NCBI GenBank assembly: GCA_014529385.2
Contig: CM043944.1
Span: 48,712,768 to 48,772,767 of the forward strand
Length of the DNA: 60,000 nt
Direction of reading: 5' to 3'
Source: Adiantum capillus-veneris
Lineage: Eukaryota; Streptophyta; Polypodiopsida; Polypodiales; Pteridaceae
Shown: piece after piece, positions 9,375 through 19,031 of the stretch
Layout of the letters: each line of letters begins with the position of its first letter
Numbering within the stretch: the stretch's first letter is position 1
The notes under the pieces: model-generated
Database searches by the model: none
The model's input: the letters and a program-made list of their open reading frames with translations, nothing else
Told to the model about the DNA's origin: nothing
Program-made: the position numbers and the translations under genes

Positions 9375-10865
9375 CTAGTAGATGCTCATTCCACCTGGAT
9401 CAAAAGGCCAAAGGCATATTGCCTGATTCACAAGAAGCATCATAACACCACACCTACATTTGTCAACAATCAACCGAAATGCACCATAGGCATATTCAAC
9501 TAACACATCCGCCCTGCCTGGAGTTCCAAAAGCATAAATATTGCATGCCACATTCAACCCAACCGATATAGACAACTCAAGTGACTCATCACCTGGCATC
9601 TTGGCTTCACCAGCCATAGCAACAACCTGCAAATCATGCACCCAAGTAGCTAAAAGCATTGTGTGAAGGTAGAGTTGTTGATATCCAAAGCACAAAAGTA
9701 TCCCCTCAGTACACATATCCCTAGCATAGGCATCCACATAGCTGAGATCGGACTCATATATGCCAAACCCTTTCTCATCATCATAAGCATACTCATCATC
9801 ACACATAACTTTGTCCACATCATAATCATGGCTATCACCACTATCCATAGCTTCTAGCATGGGTTCATCAGTCTCCAAGAATACAGATCCCTGCTCTAAA
9901 CCACAATCATGCTCACAAATTGGTTCAATCACTGCACATACATCAAAATATGGCTTCAAAACAGGCTCCACATCCAACAAATCCACAAAATGGCTCTCAA
10001 CCTTGCCCTCTTCCCTAATTTCCAAGGAACTAGTATCCAAAGATACGTGCTCATCATCAATAACCTCGACCTCACACTCACACCCAGAATCACAAGGTAC
10101 ACAAGTAGCCAATGCATCCTCTTCAAGACTTTTCAATCCTGTATCCAAAGCATTACTCACCTCTTTAGGCTCTTCCATAAACCTGTCAACCTGCAAGACC
10201 TCTTTACGCTTCACAATAGACCTTGGGAAGAAACGAGAAACATCATAGGATAGGCTACTTTTCACCTGCTTAGGCTTAACTTCATCTTCCATGTCAAATC
10301 CATTTTGCACATGCATACCTGTACTGATACCATGTTCCTCAAGACGCTTAAACTTCCATTCCTTGTGCTTTGCAATGCATACCGCATCTTCAAAAGACTC
10401 GGGCCTCTTCAACTCAACCTCGAACCGCAACCAAGGTGACAAACCATCAACAAAAGAACTTTTCTTCAATGAACAAGGGGGGGTCTCATCCTTAAGAGCA
10501 ACACACCAACGAGTCCATAAATCTGTAAAACCTTGTACATAGGCATCAACACCTTGACAAGAACCTTGCTTAAGAGCATTGAGTTCATTCCATACTGCAT
10601 TTGCATCTTCAAAAACTTGGAAACGCTCTAAAAAAGCTTCTATAAACTTGTCAAGACTCAAACCATAAGAAGAAGCCACTGCTTCTTTACCTTCCAAATC
10701 CATAAACCAAACACGGGCCTCATCTTTGAAAAGGAATCCAAATAGCTTCAAAATATTCTCCTCATCACACATATTGTTGCTTATGCATGCCACCTCGACT
10801 TGCTCCAGAAAGTCTTCCCCATCTTGACCACTTCTTCCATGAAATTCCGGATAAGAGAAAGCCAT
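9375..10865 (-). CDS. Gag-like protein, first copy
   Basis: A 496-codon frame starting at ATG 10865, in the good context ACCATGGC; the frame is open slightly further upstream but without an ATG. The N-terminal ~220 residues have the layout of the plant retrotransposon capsid (gag) domain: YPEFHGR near the start, then FLEQVEVA, a helix-rich stretch with WFMDLEG, FIEAFLERFQVF, VDAYVQGFTDLW and FVDGLSPWLRFEV. The C-terminal half is acidic and rich in D, E and scattered cysteines, with no canonical CX2CX4HX4C zinc knuckle and no protease or polymerase motif. It would form the particle shell and would need enzymes supplied by another element. The second copy at 13167-14657 encodes the same protein. 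Confidence 0.75.
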   Translation of the reverse strand: MAFSYPEFHGRSGQDGEDFLEQVEVACISNNMCDEENILKLFGFLFKDEARVWFMDLEGKEAVASSYGLSLDKFIEAFLERFQVFEDANAVWNELNALKQGSCQGVDAYVQGFTDLWTRWCVALKDETPPCSLKKSSFVDGLSPWLRFEVELKRPESFEDAVCIAKHKEWKFKRLEEHGISTGMHVQNGFDMEDEVKPKQVKSSLSYDVSRFFPRSIVKRKEVLQVDRFMEEPKEVSNALDTGLKSLEEDALATCVPCDSGCECEVEVIDDEHVSLDTSSLEIREEGKVESHFVDLLDVEPVLKPYFDVCAVIEPICEHDCGLEQGSVFLETDEPMLEAMDSGDSHDYDVDKVMCDDEYAYDDEKGFGIYESDLSYVDAYARDMCTEGILLCFGYQQLYLHTMLLATWVHDLQVVAMAGEAKMPGDESLELSISVGLNVACNIYAFGTPGRADVLVEYAYGAFRLIVDKCRCGVMMLLVNQAICLWPFDPGGMSIY

Positions 10866-11912
10866 GGTTACCCAAGTTACAATGCTTTGAGAATCCCTTT
10901 GAACACACGTGCAAGAACCCAAAACTTTTCACTTCCCAATCCCCAGAAACTTCAATGGAGCTCAGCTTTAGATAAGGACAAACACATGCACATCAAATGA
11001 GCTTTCATAGTTGATCATCGGAATGACAACAGGCAAAGGACATTCCAGGATCTCTCTCAATCTTCTTGGCCCAAACATAAAGACTATGCGCTGCTGGAAA
11101 AAGATCTTCCTGGACACATGAACATTAATCTGAATCCTTTGAGTTAAATGAAAAGGAGTGAAATGAGGGCCATTTTGATCATCCATTAAAGCCAACAATG
11201 AAGCTCCCAAGAAGGCACACCTGACTCAACCTCTGATTTTGCCAAAATTTCAGCAACATAACAGCATAAATGGCTCAAAATACCAAAAAACCAGCCATCA
11301 TAACTTGGGAAAATTTCGACAGAGTTTCCCCTGAAGTAGAGCAGTAGGAACCCAAAATATAGACTGTCTATGTATGCATAAACTGTCAACAATAGAACCC
11401 GAGCATCAAGTAGGACTCACTAGTACATAGCCTATGGCGAGGTCACAAAAAGGGTGCTCCAGCTACCTGTATCACCGAAAGGATCTCCACATTTGAGAAT
11501 CCCCCAGCTCAATAAAAACCTCACGCTATTGACCCTCACACGAAGGCTAATGCAAATCGCATATAGTCAAGTCTCAGAAATGACTATCTTCCAGACCAAG
11601 TCTCAGAAATGGCTGGGACTGCCAAATACAACCAAGTATGGCTCCACAAATGCGTACAATGGCAGTTTCCACAAGTAACATACAATCCAGCAGACAATGC
11701 GCTCAAATAGGCGCCAAGTGATGCATTCCCACAACAACTGCAAGTGACATCACTTCTAGTATATCACTGTACTCCAGCTACTTGTACCTGTGTGAATCAC
11801 GTGTACCTGTACCTGTCCCTATAACCTGTAACCTGTAAGCTCCAACCTGCAACCTTTAATCCCGAATCTCGAAGCTTGAAGCTCGAAGCAGAAGGTACTC
11901 GAAGAAGATCCT
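10866..11912 (-). other. Leader of the gag-only element, first copy
   Basis: About 1 kb lies between the candidate primer-binding site and the gag ATG on the minus strand. It holds only short, unrelated frames. It presumably serves as the 5' untranslated leader and packaging region. The identical stretch is 14658-15704 in the second internal region. Confidence 0.5.
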
Positions 11913-11926
11913 CCGTGGGGGCGCCA
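11913..11926 (-). promoter_or_regulatory. Candidate primer-binding site, first internal region
   Basis: Six bases inside the LTR edge the minus strand reads TGGCGCCCCCACGG. TGG followed by a stem-like stretch is the usual form of a tRNA-complementary PBS; TGGCGCC would pair with a tRNA ending GGCGCCA. The match beyond seven bases is unverified. Confidence 0.45.
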
Positions 11927-11932
11927 AAAGAA

Positions 11933-13116
11933 TGTTAGCGGGATGAAAACACACACAGTGCCTCTATAACGACCCGACACACACTCTTGGGAAGATACAC
12001 ACACACACACACACACACACACAAGGGGGCACCACTCGGCTTACACAACACACCTGGCCGAGACAGGAAACACACCTGGCCGAGACACGAAACACACCTC
12101 TGGAGTGAGAGGAGAGAGACTATCCACTTGCCTACACCACACAGAGACACACATACACACACACACACACACACAAAAACTCAGCTCAAAAGAGGAGAAC
12201 TTCTGATGTTTAGATATAAATGAGCTTGGGCCAACACCAATGGGGCAAACAACTCACACAATATGGGTAAAAGATACCAGATACAATCACAAATTGGAGA
12301 AGAAGCTTCACTCACCGGAGAAGATTACACAGAAAAACAGCAGAAAAAGAGTGAGGAATTTGGCAAAATGGAGAGCACCATCGCGTCCGGAAAGGCCCAA
12401 AACCCCAGTCTACAATGTCAAAGTGCTCAAATCCGACCTCGGATGAGCAGTTTACGGCCAAAACAGGCTCCAAAATGAGCAAAAACACAGTTGCGGCTGT
12501 TCCTCCTCTCTTCTCCACGTTTTTTCTGGTCTTCTCTCAGTTTTTTCAGTTCCCACACTTAGCTTTATTAGTTGGGCACCCTTGGCCTTTTAGATGACCT
12601 CAAACGGACCCCGAACAGACCAAAAACTGACCTCGCAGTGCATAGTTGTCACCTTTTTGCATCATTCGCACACCTGGCACTCAGCTTTTTTCCAATAATG
12701 CATCTCGCCACCACGTGAAGTGGCCCCAAAAAGTGGTCCTCATGATGACCTTTCTGCATAATTATCACAAGGAAACACCCACGTTGTGTCCGTACTCATC
12801 CACGTGCAAATATTGACCCCGTTCGCCCTCCTGACGCCACTAGATGCCATCTGACGCACCTGCTTACCTCATGTCGTCGGCCCGCGGATAGCTTCCTCAA
12901 GAAGTTTTACGTGCTATAAACTCCTCATTATTGTAGAAAAAACATACTGGTACTGGTGATAGTGAAAATCGATGCACTATGTACATGCTGTCCTACATGT
13001 ACACATGTGGGCCCCACGTAACCACCTGGCTCTGCAAAATGGGCAATTCCTTATTTGATGCACCATGCATGTGTATGTACATATGCGCAATTCCTTGCTC
13101 GAAAAAACTCCTGACA
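11933..13116 (-). repeat. LTR B (middle LTR)
   Basis: 1184 bp, TGTTAGCGGG to CTCCTGACA. As far as I can read it is identical to LTR C. It serves as the 5' LTR of the first internal region and the 3' LTR of the second. AC tracts are at about 11999-12022 and 12150-12175. Confidence 0.9.
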
Positions 13117-13122
13117 TAATTT

Positions 13123-13133
13123 GCCCACCCCCT
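13123..13133 (-). promoter_or_regulatory. Polypurine tract, second internal region
   Basis: Same sequence and position as the tract at 9331-9341, shifted by 3792 bp. Confidence 0.75.
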
Positions 13134-13166
13134 AGCCTGCTAGAGCATTCATGCTCAGCAGTAGCA

Positions 13167-14657
13167 CTAGTAGATGCTCATTCCACCTGGATCAAAAGGC
13201 CAAAGGCATATTGCCTGATTCACAAGAAGCATCATAACACCACACCTACATTTGTCAACAATCAACCGAAATGCACCATAGGCATATTCAACTAACACAT
13301 CCGCCCTGCCTGGAGTTCCAAAAGCATAAATATTGCATGCCACATTCAACCCAACCGATATAGACAACTCAAGTGACTCATCACCTGGCATCTTGGCTTC
13401 ACCAGCCATAGCAACAACCTGCAAATCATGCACCCAAGTAGCTAAAAGCATTGTGTGAAGGTAGAGTTGTTGATATCCAAAGCACAAAAGTATCCCCTCA
13501 GTACACATATCCCTAGCATAGGCATCCACATAGCTGAGATCGGACTCATATATGCCAAACCCTTTCTCATCATCATAAGCATACTCATCATCACACATAA
13601 CTTTGTCCACATCATAATCATGGCTATCACCACTATCCATAGCTTCTAGCATGGGTTCATCAGTCTCCAAGAATACAGATCCCTGCTCTAAACCACAATC
13701 ATGCTCACAAATTGGTTCAATCACTGCACATACATCAAAATATGGCTTCAAAACAGGCTCCACATCCAACAAATCCACAAAATGGCTCTCAACCTTGCCC
13801 TCTTCCCTAATTTCCAAGGAACTAGTATCCAAAGATACGTGCTCATCATCAATAACCTCGACCTCACACTCACACCCAGAATCACAAGGTACACAAGTAG
13901 CCAATGCATCCTCTTCAAGACTTTTCAATCCTGTATCCAAAGCATTACTCACCTCTTTAGGCTCTTCCATAAACCTGTCAACCTGCAAGACCTCTTTACG
14001 CTTCACAATAGACCTTGGGAAGAAACGAGAAACATCATAGGATAGGCTACTTTTCACCTGCTTAGGCTTAACTTCATCTTCCATGTCAAATCCATTTTGC
14101 ACATGCATACCTGTACTGATACCATGTTCCTCAAGACGCTTAAACTTCCATTCCTTGTGCTTTGCAATGCATACCGCATCTTCAAAAGACTCGGGCCTCT
14201 TCAACTCAACCTCGAACCGCAACCAAGGTGACAAACCATCAACAAAAGAACTTTTCTTCAATGAACAAGGGGGGGTCTCATCCTTAAGAGCAACACACCA
14301 ACGAGTCCATAAATCTGTAAAACCTTGTACATAGGCATCAACACCTTGACAAGAACCTTGCTTAAGAGCATTGAGTTCATTCCATACTGCATTTGCATCT
14401 TCAAAAACTTGGAAACGCTCTAAAAAAGCTTCTATAAACTTGTCAAGACTCAAACCATAAGAAGAAGCCACTGCTTCTTTACCTTCCAAATCCATAAACC
14501 AAACACGGGCCTCATCTTTGAAAAGGAATCCAAATAGCTTCAAAATATTCTCCTCATCACACATATTGTTGCTTATGCATGCCACCTCGACTTGCTCCAG
14601 AAAGTCTTCCCCATCTTGACCACTTCTTCCATGAAATTCCGGATAAGAGAAAGCCAT
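13167..14657 (-). CDS. Gag-like protein, second copy
   Basis: This repeats the gag frame at 9375-10865 exactly, 3792 bp away: the same ATG context (ATG at 14657), the same 496 codons and the same stop. Absolute identity over the whole internal region points to a very recent duplication or to gene conversion. The frame is intact, so either copy could still supply capsid protein. The domain layout is described under the first copy. Confidence 0.75.
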   Translation of the reverse strand: MAFSYPEFHGRSGQDGEDFLEQVEVACISNNMCDEENILKLFGFLFKDEARVWFMDLEGKEAVASSYGLSLDKFIEAFLERFQVFEDANAVWNELNALKQGSCQGVDAYVQGFTDLWTRWCVALKDETPPCSLKKSSFVDGLSPWLRFEVELKRPESFEDAVCIAKHKEWKFKRLEEHGISTGMHVQNGFDMEDEVKPKQVKSSLSYDVSRFFPRSIVKRKEVLQVDRFMEEPKEVSNALDTGLKSLEEDALATCVPCDSGCECEVEVIDDEHVSLDTSSLEIREEGKVESHFVDLLDVEPVLKPYFDVCAVIEPICEHDCGLEQGSVFLETDEPMLEAMDSGDSHDYDVDKVMCDDEYAYDDEKGFGIYESDLSYVDAYARDMCTEGILLCFGYQQLYLHTMLLATWVHDLQVVAMAGEAKMPGDESLELSISVGLNVACNIYAFGTPGRADVLVEYAYGAFRLIVDKCRCGVMMLLVNQAICLWPFDPGGMSIY

Positions 14658-15704
14658 GGTTACCCAAGTTACAATGCTTTGAGAATCCCTTTGAACACAC
14701 GTGCAAGAACCCAAAACTTTTCACTTCCCAATCCCCAGAAACTTCAATGGAGCTCAGCTTTAGATAAGGACAAACACATGCACATCAAATGAGCTTTCAT
14801 AGTTGATCATCGGAATGACAACAGGCAAAGGACATTCCAGGATCTCTCTCAATCTTCTTGGCCCAAACATAAAGACTATGCGCTGCTGGAAAAAGATCTT
14901 CCTGGACACATGAACATTAATCTGAATCCTTTGAGTTAAATGAAAAGGAGTGAAATGAGGGCCATTTTGATCATCCATTAAAGCCAACAATGAAGCTCCC
15001 AAGAAGGCACACCTGACTCAACCTCTGATTTTGCCAAAATTTCAGCAACATAACAGCATAAATGGCTCAAAATACCAAAAAACCAGCCATCATAACTTGG
15101 GAAAATTTCGACAGAGTTTCCCCTGAAGTAGAGCAGTAGGAACCCAAAATATAGACTGTCTATGTATGCATAAACTGTCAACAATAGAACCCGAGCATCA
15201 AGTAGGACTCACTAGTACATAGCCTATGGCGAGGTCACAAAAAGGGTGCTCCAGCTACCTGTATCACCGAAAGGATCTCCACATTTGAGAATCCCCCAGC
15301 TCAATAAAAACCTCACGCTATTGACCCTCACACGAAGGCTAATGCAAATCGCATATAGTCAAGTCTCAGAAATGACTATCTTCCAGACCAAGTCTCAGAA
15401 ATGGCTGGGACTGCCAAATACAACCAAGTATGGCTCCACAAATGCGTACAATGGCAGTTTCCACAAGTAACATACAATCCAGCAGACAATGCGCTCAAAT
15501 AGGCGCCAAGTGATGCATTCCCACAACAACTGCAAGTGACATCACTTCTAGTATATCACTGTACTCCAGCTACTTGTACCTGTGTGAATCACGTGTACCT
15601 GTACCTGTCCCTATAACCTGTAACCTGTAAGCTCCAACCTGCAACCTTTAATCCCGAATCTCGAAGCTTGAAGCTCGAAGCAGAAGGTACTCGAAGAAGA
15701 TCCT

Positions 15705-15718
15705 CCGTGGGGGCGCCA
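15705..15718 (-). promoter_or_regulatory. Candidate primer-binding site, second internal region
   Basis: Identical to the site at 11913-11926, next to LTR C. Confidence 0.45.
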
Positions 15719-15724
15719 AAAGAA

Positions 15725-16908
15725 TGTTAGCGGGATGAAAACACACACAGTGCCTCTATAACGACCCGACACACACTCTTGGGAAGATACACACACACAC
15801 ACACACACACACACAAGGGGGCACCACTCGGCTTACACAACACACCTGGCCGAGACAGGAAACACACCTGGCCGAGACACGAAACACACCTCTGGAGTGA
15901 GAGGAGAGAGACTATCCACTTGCCTACACCACACAGAGACACACATACACACACACACACACACACAAAAACTCAGCTCAAAAGAGGAGAACTTCTGATG
16001 TTTAGATATAAATGAGCTTGGGCCAACACCAATGGGGCAAACAACTCACACAATATGGGTAAAAGATACCAGATACAATCACAAATTGGAGAAGAAGCTT
16101 CACTCACCGGAGAAGATTACACAGAAAAACAGCAGAAAAAGAGTGAGGAATTTGGCAAAATGGAGAGCACCATCGCGTCCGGAAAGGCCCAAAACCCCAG
16201 TCTACAATGTCAAAGTGCTCAAATCCGACCTCGGATGAGCAGTTTACGGCCAAAACAGGCTCCAAAATGAGCAAAAACACAGTTGCGGCTGTTCCTCCTC
16301 TCTTCTCCACGTTTTTTCTGGTCTTCTCTCAGTTTTTTCAGTTCCCACACTTAGCTTTATTAGTTGGGCACCCTTGGCCTTTTAGATGACCTCAAACGGA
16401 CCCCGAACAGACCAAAAACTGACCTCGCAGTGCATAGTTGTCACCTTTTTGCATCATTCGCACACCTGGCACTCAGCTTTTTTCCAATAATGCATCTCGC
16501 CACCACGTGAAGTGGCCCCAAAAAGTGGTCCTCATGATGACCTTTCTGCATAATTATCACAAGGAAACACCCACGTTGTGTCCGTACTCATCCACGTGCA
16601 AATATTGACCCCGTTCGCCCTCCTGACGCCACTAGATGCCATCTGACGCACCTGCTTACCTCATGTCGTCGGCCCGCGGATAGCTTCCTCAAGAAGTTTT
16701 ACGTGCTATAAACTCCTCATTATTGTAGAAAAAACATACTGGTACTGGTGATAGTGAAAATCGATGCACTATGTACATGCTGTCCTACATGTACACATGT
16801 GGGCCCCACGTAACCACCTGGCTCTGCAAAATGGGCAATTCCTTATTTGATGCACCATGCATGTGTATGTACATATGCGCAATTCCTTGCTCGAAAAAAC
16901 TCCTGACA
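15725..16908 (-). repeat. LTR C (right outer LTR)
   Basis: 1184 bp, ending CTCCTGACA at 16908. The next base starts backbone sequence (acgtcatgaacgcg) that matches 2343 onward, the middle of block B. This is a sharp chimeric junction. Confidence 0.9.
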
Positions 16909-16912
16909 ACGT

Positions 16913-17870
16913 CATGAACGCGATGGAGGTCGCCGTGATTGTGTTGAAGGTGATACTTCACCCACATGAAGAGTCAATCCTAGACCACTAGGAAGCTGCT
17001 GTTGTGGTTGAACACGTGCCAAAAATAATTTTCCATCTCAATCAATGTTGATGCAATGTAATTGTAGACATTTGCACTCCATTTCCAAGCCACCATATCC
17101 TTGAATACAATCCAAAATTGCATCCCCAACCTTTGTGAAGGTACCTAACAACCACCTCTTTATGATGGCACAAACATTAGCGGACATTTCAATGGAAAAA
17201 CTGAGCATAGAACTGTCCTCCTCAACTTACCGAGCAAAGAACTTGCTCTTCACCACTCCAAGAAAAAACAATGCTTTAAGGGAATCTAGCATCTATGTCA
17301 GGTCCCGTAGTGGCTCTCAAATCATGTCACTACTATCAAACTTGAATCCATCATTGTTTGTTGCCACATCACCTGCTTGACAATCATATGGAATCATTGG
17401 AAGCCCTTCAATTTTATGTGTGAACATGACCAACAGCAAGGTCTCGACCTACACTATGGTTACTGTTTAAAACAAAAACACACCAATATCTATCAACCAT
17501 GAAATTTGTGGAGAAATGGTTGAGAACTTACCGGATCCATGAAGTTATCTATCACAGCGTATGTGTGTGACGCCATCCAGACAAAATTGGTGCAAAGACT
17601 ACAAAAATAACACAAGCGGGCCTCCTCGGTGATGAGTGTGAAGTGGTCTTCTCAGCACGCCACGAATGTTGCACCATCTGGTAGTAAAAACTTTGTAGCT
17701 ATACGGTGAACACATCGGCAACGACCTTGGTAGAGAATACATTCCATTGGGGTATTCCACAATAACGGCTTCAAGTTTGCAATGTGTAGGAATGTATGCC
17801 CACTCAAGCTGTCTCCCTCCAAGCCGCTGATGACGCTCTATTTTGTCGGAGTGAGAGAGACCCAATCATT
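16913..17870 (-). pseudogene. Spliced gene remnant, copy 2
   Basis: Homologous to 2440-3300. The donor is GTAAGT at 17531-17526, the 83-bp intron is 17531-17449, and exon c is 17448-17317, ending in the shared TGA. The second GTAAGT donor is also present. Exon b carries an extra premature TGA where copy 1 has CGA (context TGC-CGA-GAA), a C-to-T change. The splice signals are therefore better kept than in copy 1, but the frame is worse. Confidence 0.5.
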
Positions 17871-17947
17871 GAGTGCTTACGAAGTTCAAAATTGAAATTA
17901 GATGCCAAAGTGTCATAAACTCACTCAAAATTGTTTTTTGGATCCAT

Positions 17948-18031
17948 TGTTAGGAAATAAGACGTAGCTAAATAGATAATTGAGTAGATTACTTAATGGA
18001 GAGAGACAGATTTACATACACGAGATTATAG

Positions 18032-18074
<43 letters not shown>

Positions 18075-18538
18075 CACGATATACATGGTTCACCCAATGT
18101 GGGCCATGTCAACGGGAAAGGAGCCACTCAATGGCTTTAGTACTTCAAAACAAGAAGTAGTTTACAAAGGGATTATACCCTTAATGGAGCTCTCGCCTTG
18201 CTTCACTCTCACCACCTCACACTCACCTTGTTGCATCAACTTCACACTATGAAATGTGTGTAGAAATGGACTCCTTTTATAGTCCAAAAGGGCTGCCCTC
18301 TCTCATGAGAGGCATCCATATGTAGCCGCCCTCGTCCGGCCATAATATTCCGGCGAGGGAAAAGGAATATTCCGGCGAGTCCCCTAAAGTTGCCCCTGAT
18401 TTTTGGCCGTAAAAATTTTGGTTTCCGGTGAGTGATTTTTCCTTCACGCACGATGGCTTATCCTCATAATGGGGGCCTTACAAATGTGCGCTTTTACCAC
18501 AGAAAATTACAAGGGTAAATCAGGCTCCATACTTAACA
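17948..18538 (-). repeat. Copia 3' LTR (complete)
   Basis: 591 bp, ending GGCTCCATACTTAACA. It contains an AG tract at about 18034-18070. On the minus strand it begins TGTTAAG. A TATA box is annotated separately. Confidence 0.9.
18273..18281 (-). promoter_or_regulatory. TATA box, copia 3' LTR
   Basis: The minus strand reads TATAAAAGG in the context GGACTATAAAAGGAG. The same box occurs at 21834-21842 in the 5' LTR, the copy that would drive the element. Confidence 0.7.
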
Positions 18539-18549
18539 ATCTCCCACTC
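18539..18549 (-). promoter_or_regulatory. Polypurine tract of the copia element
   Basis: The minus strand reads GAGTGGGAGAT directly before TGTTAAG, a classic copia polypurine tract. The pol frame runs through it and stops inside the LTR. Confidence 0.85.
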
Positions 18550-18918
18550 GGAGACTGATCTCCAAACCAAACCTGTGAGCAACTTTCCATTTTGGCTTCT
18601 TATCCTTGAATGCCGATGAAGATGAGCAAAAGCTCAACTTCTCCTTGTTGACCACCTTTGTAAACATGTCTGTAGGATTTTCACTTGTATGCACCTTTCC
18701 TAGCTTTAGTTGTCCCTCTTCCAAAAGAGTGCGTATGAAGTGATATCTCACCTCAATGTGCTTTGTCCTTGAATGAAAGGCTGAGTTCTTCGCAAGATGG
18801 ATAGCGCTTTGGCTATCACTGTACAAGACACAATTGTCTTGTTTGAATCCAAGCTCTTCTAAGAATCTGTGAAGCCACAAAATTTCTTTGCTTGGCTCCG
18901 TCATTGCTACATACTCTG

Positions 18919-19031
18919 CTTCCGTGGTAGAAAGTGAAACCACTTTCTGCAGCTTTGAAGCCCAGCTTACTGCTACTTCCGTGGTAGAAAGTGAAACCAC
19001 TTTCTACAGCTTTGAAGCCCAGCTTACTGCT
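18919..19031. repeat. 57-bp tandem duplication in copia RNase H
   Basis: Two adjacent 57-bp copies differ by about one base. The duplication adds 19 residues in frame, repeating VSWASKL and the VSLSTTE box. One copy then gained a TAG where the other has CAG (19004-19006). Confidence 0.9.

Larger units (their letters stand above)
8149..16908 (-). mobile_element. Gag-only LTR retrotransposon array: LTR-int-LTR-int-LTR
   Basis: Three direct copies of a TG...CA LTR (about 1.18 kb) are separated by two 2608-bp internal regions that appear identical; features in the first recur exactly 3792 bp later. The coding direction is minus: gag reads leftward, a polypurine tract abuts the left LTR of each unit and a candidate primer-binding site abuts the right LTR. 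There is no protease, integrase, RT or RNase H, so the element is non-autonomous. The outer flanks differ (ggtat on the left, acgtc on the right) and come from different positions of the backbone unit, block E of copy 1 and the middle of block B of copy 2. The array therefore formed, or was bounded, by recombination and not by one simple insertion. Confidence 0.88.

Noticed and set aside
9859-10248. Plus-strand frames of 114-129 codons opposite the gag gene (also 13651-14040)
   Set aside because: They are antisense shadows of the gag frame. They recur only because the whole body is duplicated.
8149-11932. Treating 8149-13116 as a normally inserted single element
   Set aside because: No matching target duplication exists at any combination of the three LTR borders that I could read (ggtat, acgtc, and LTR-internal junctions).
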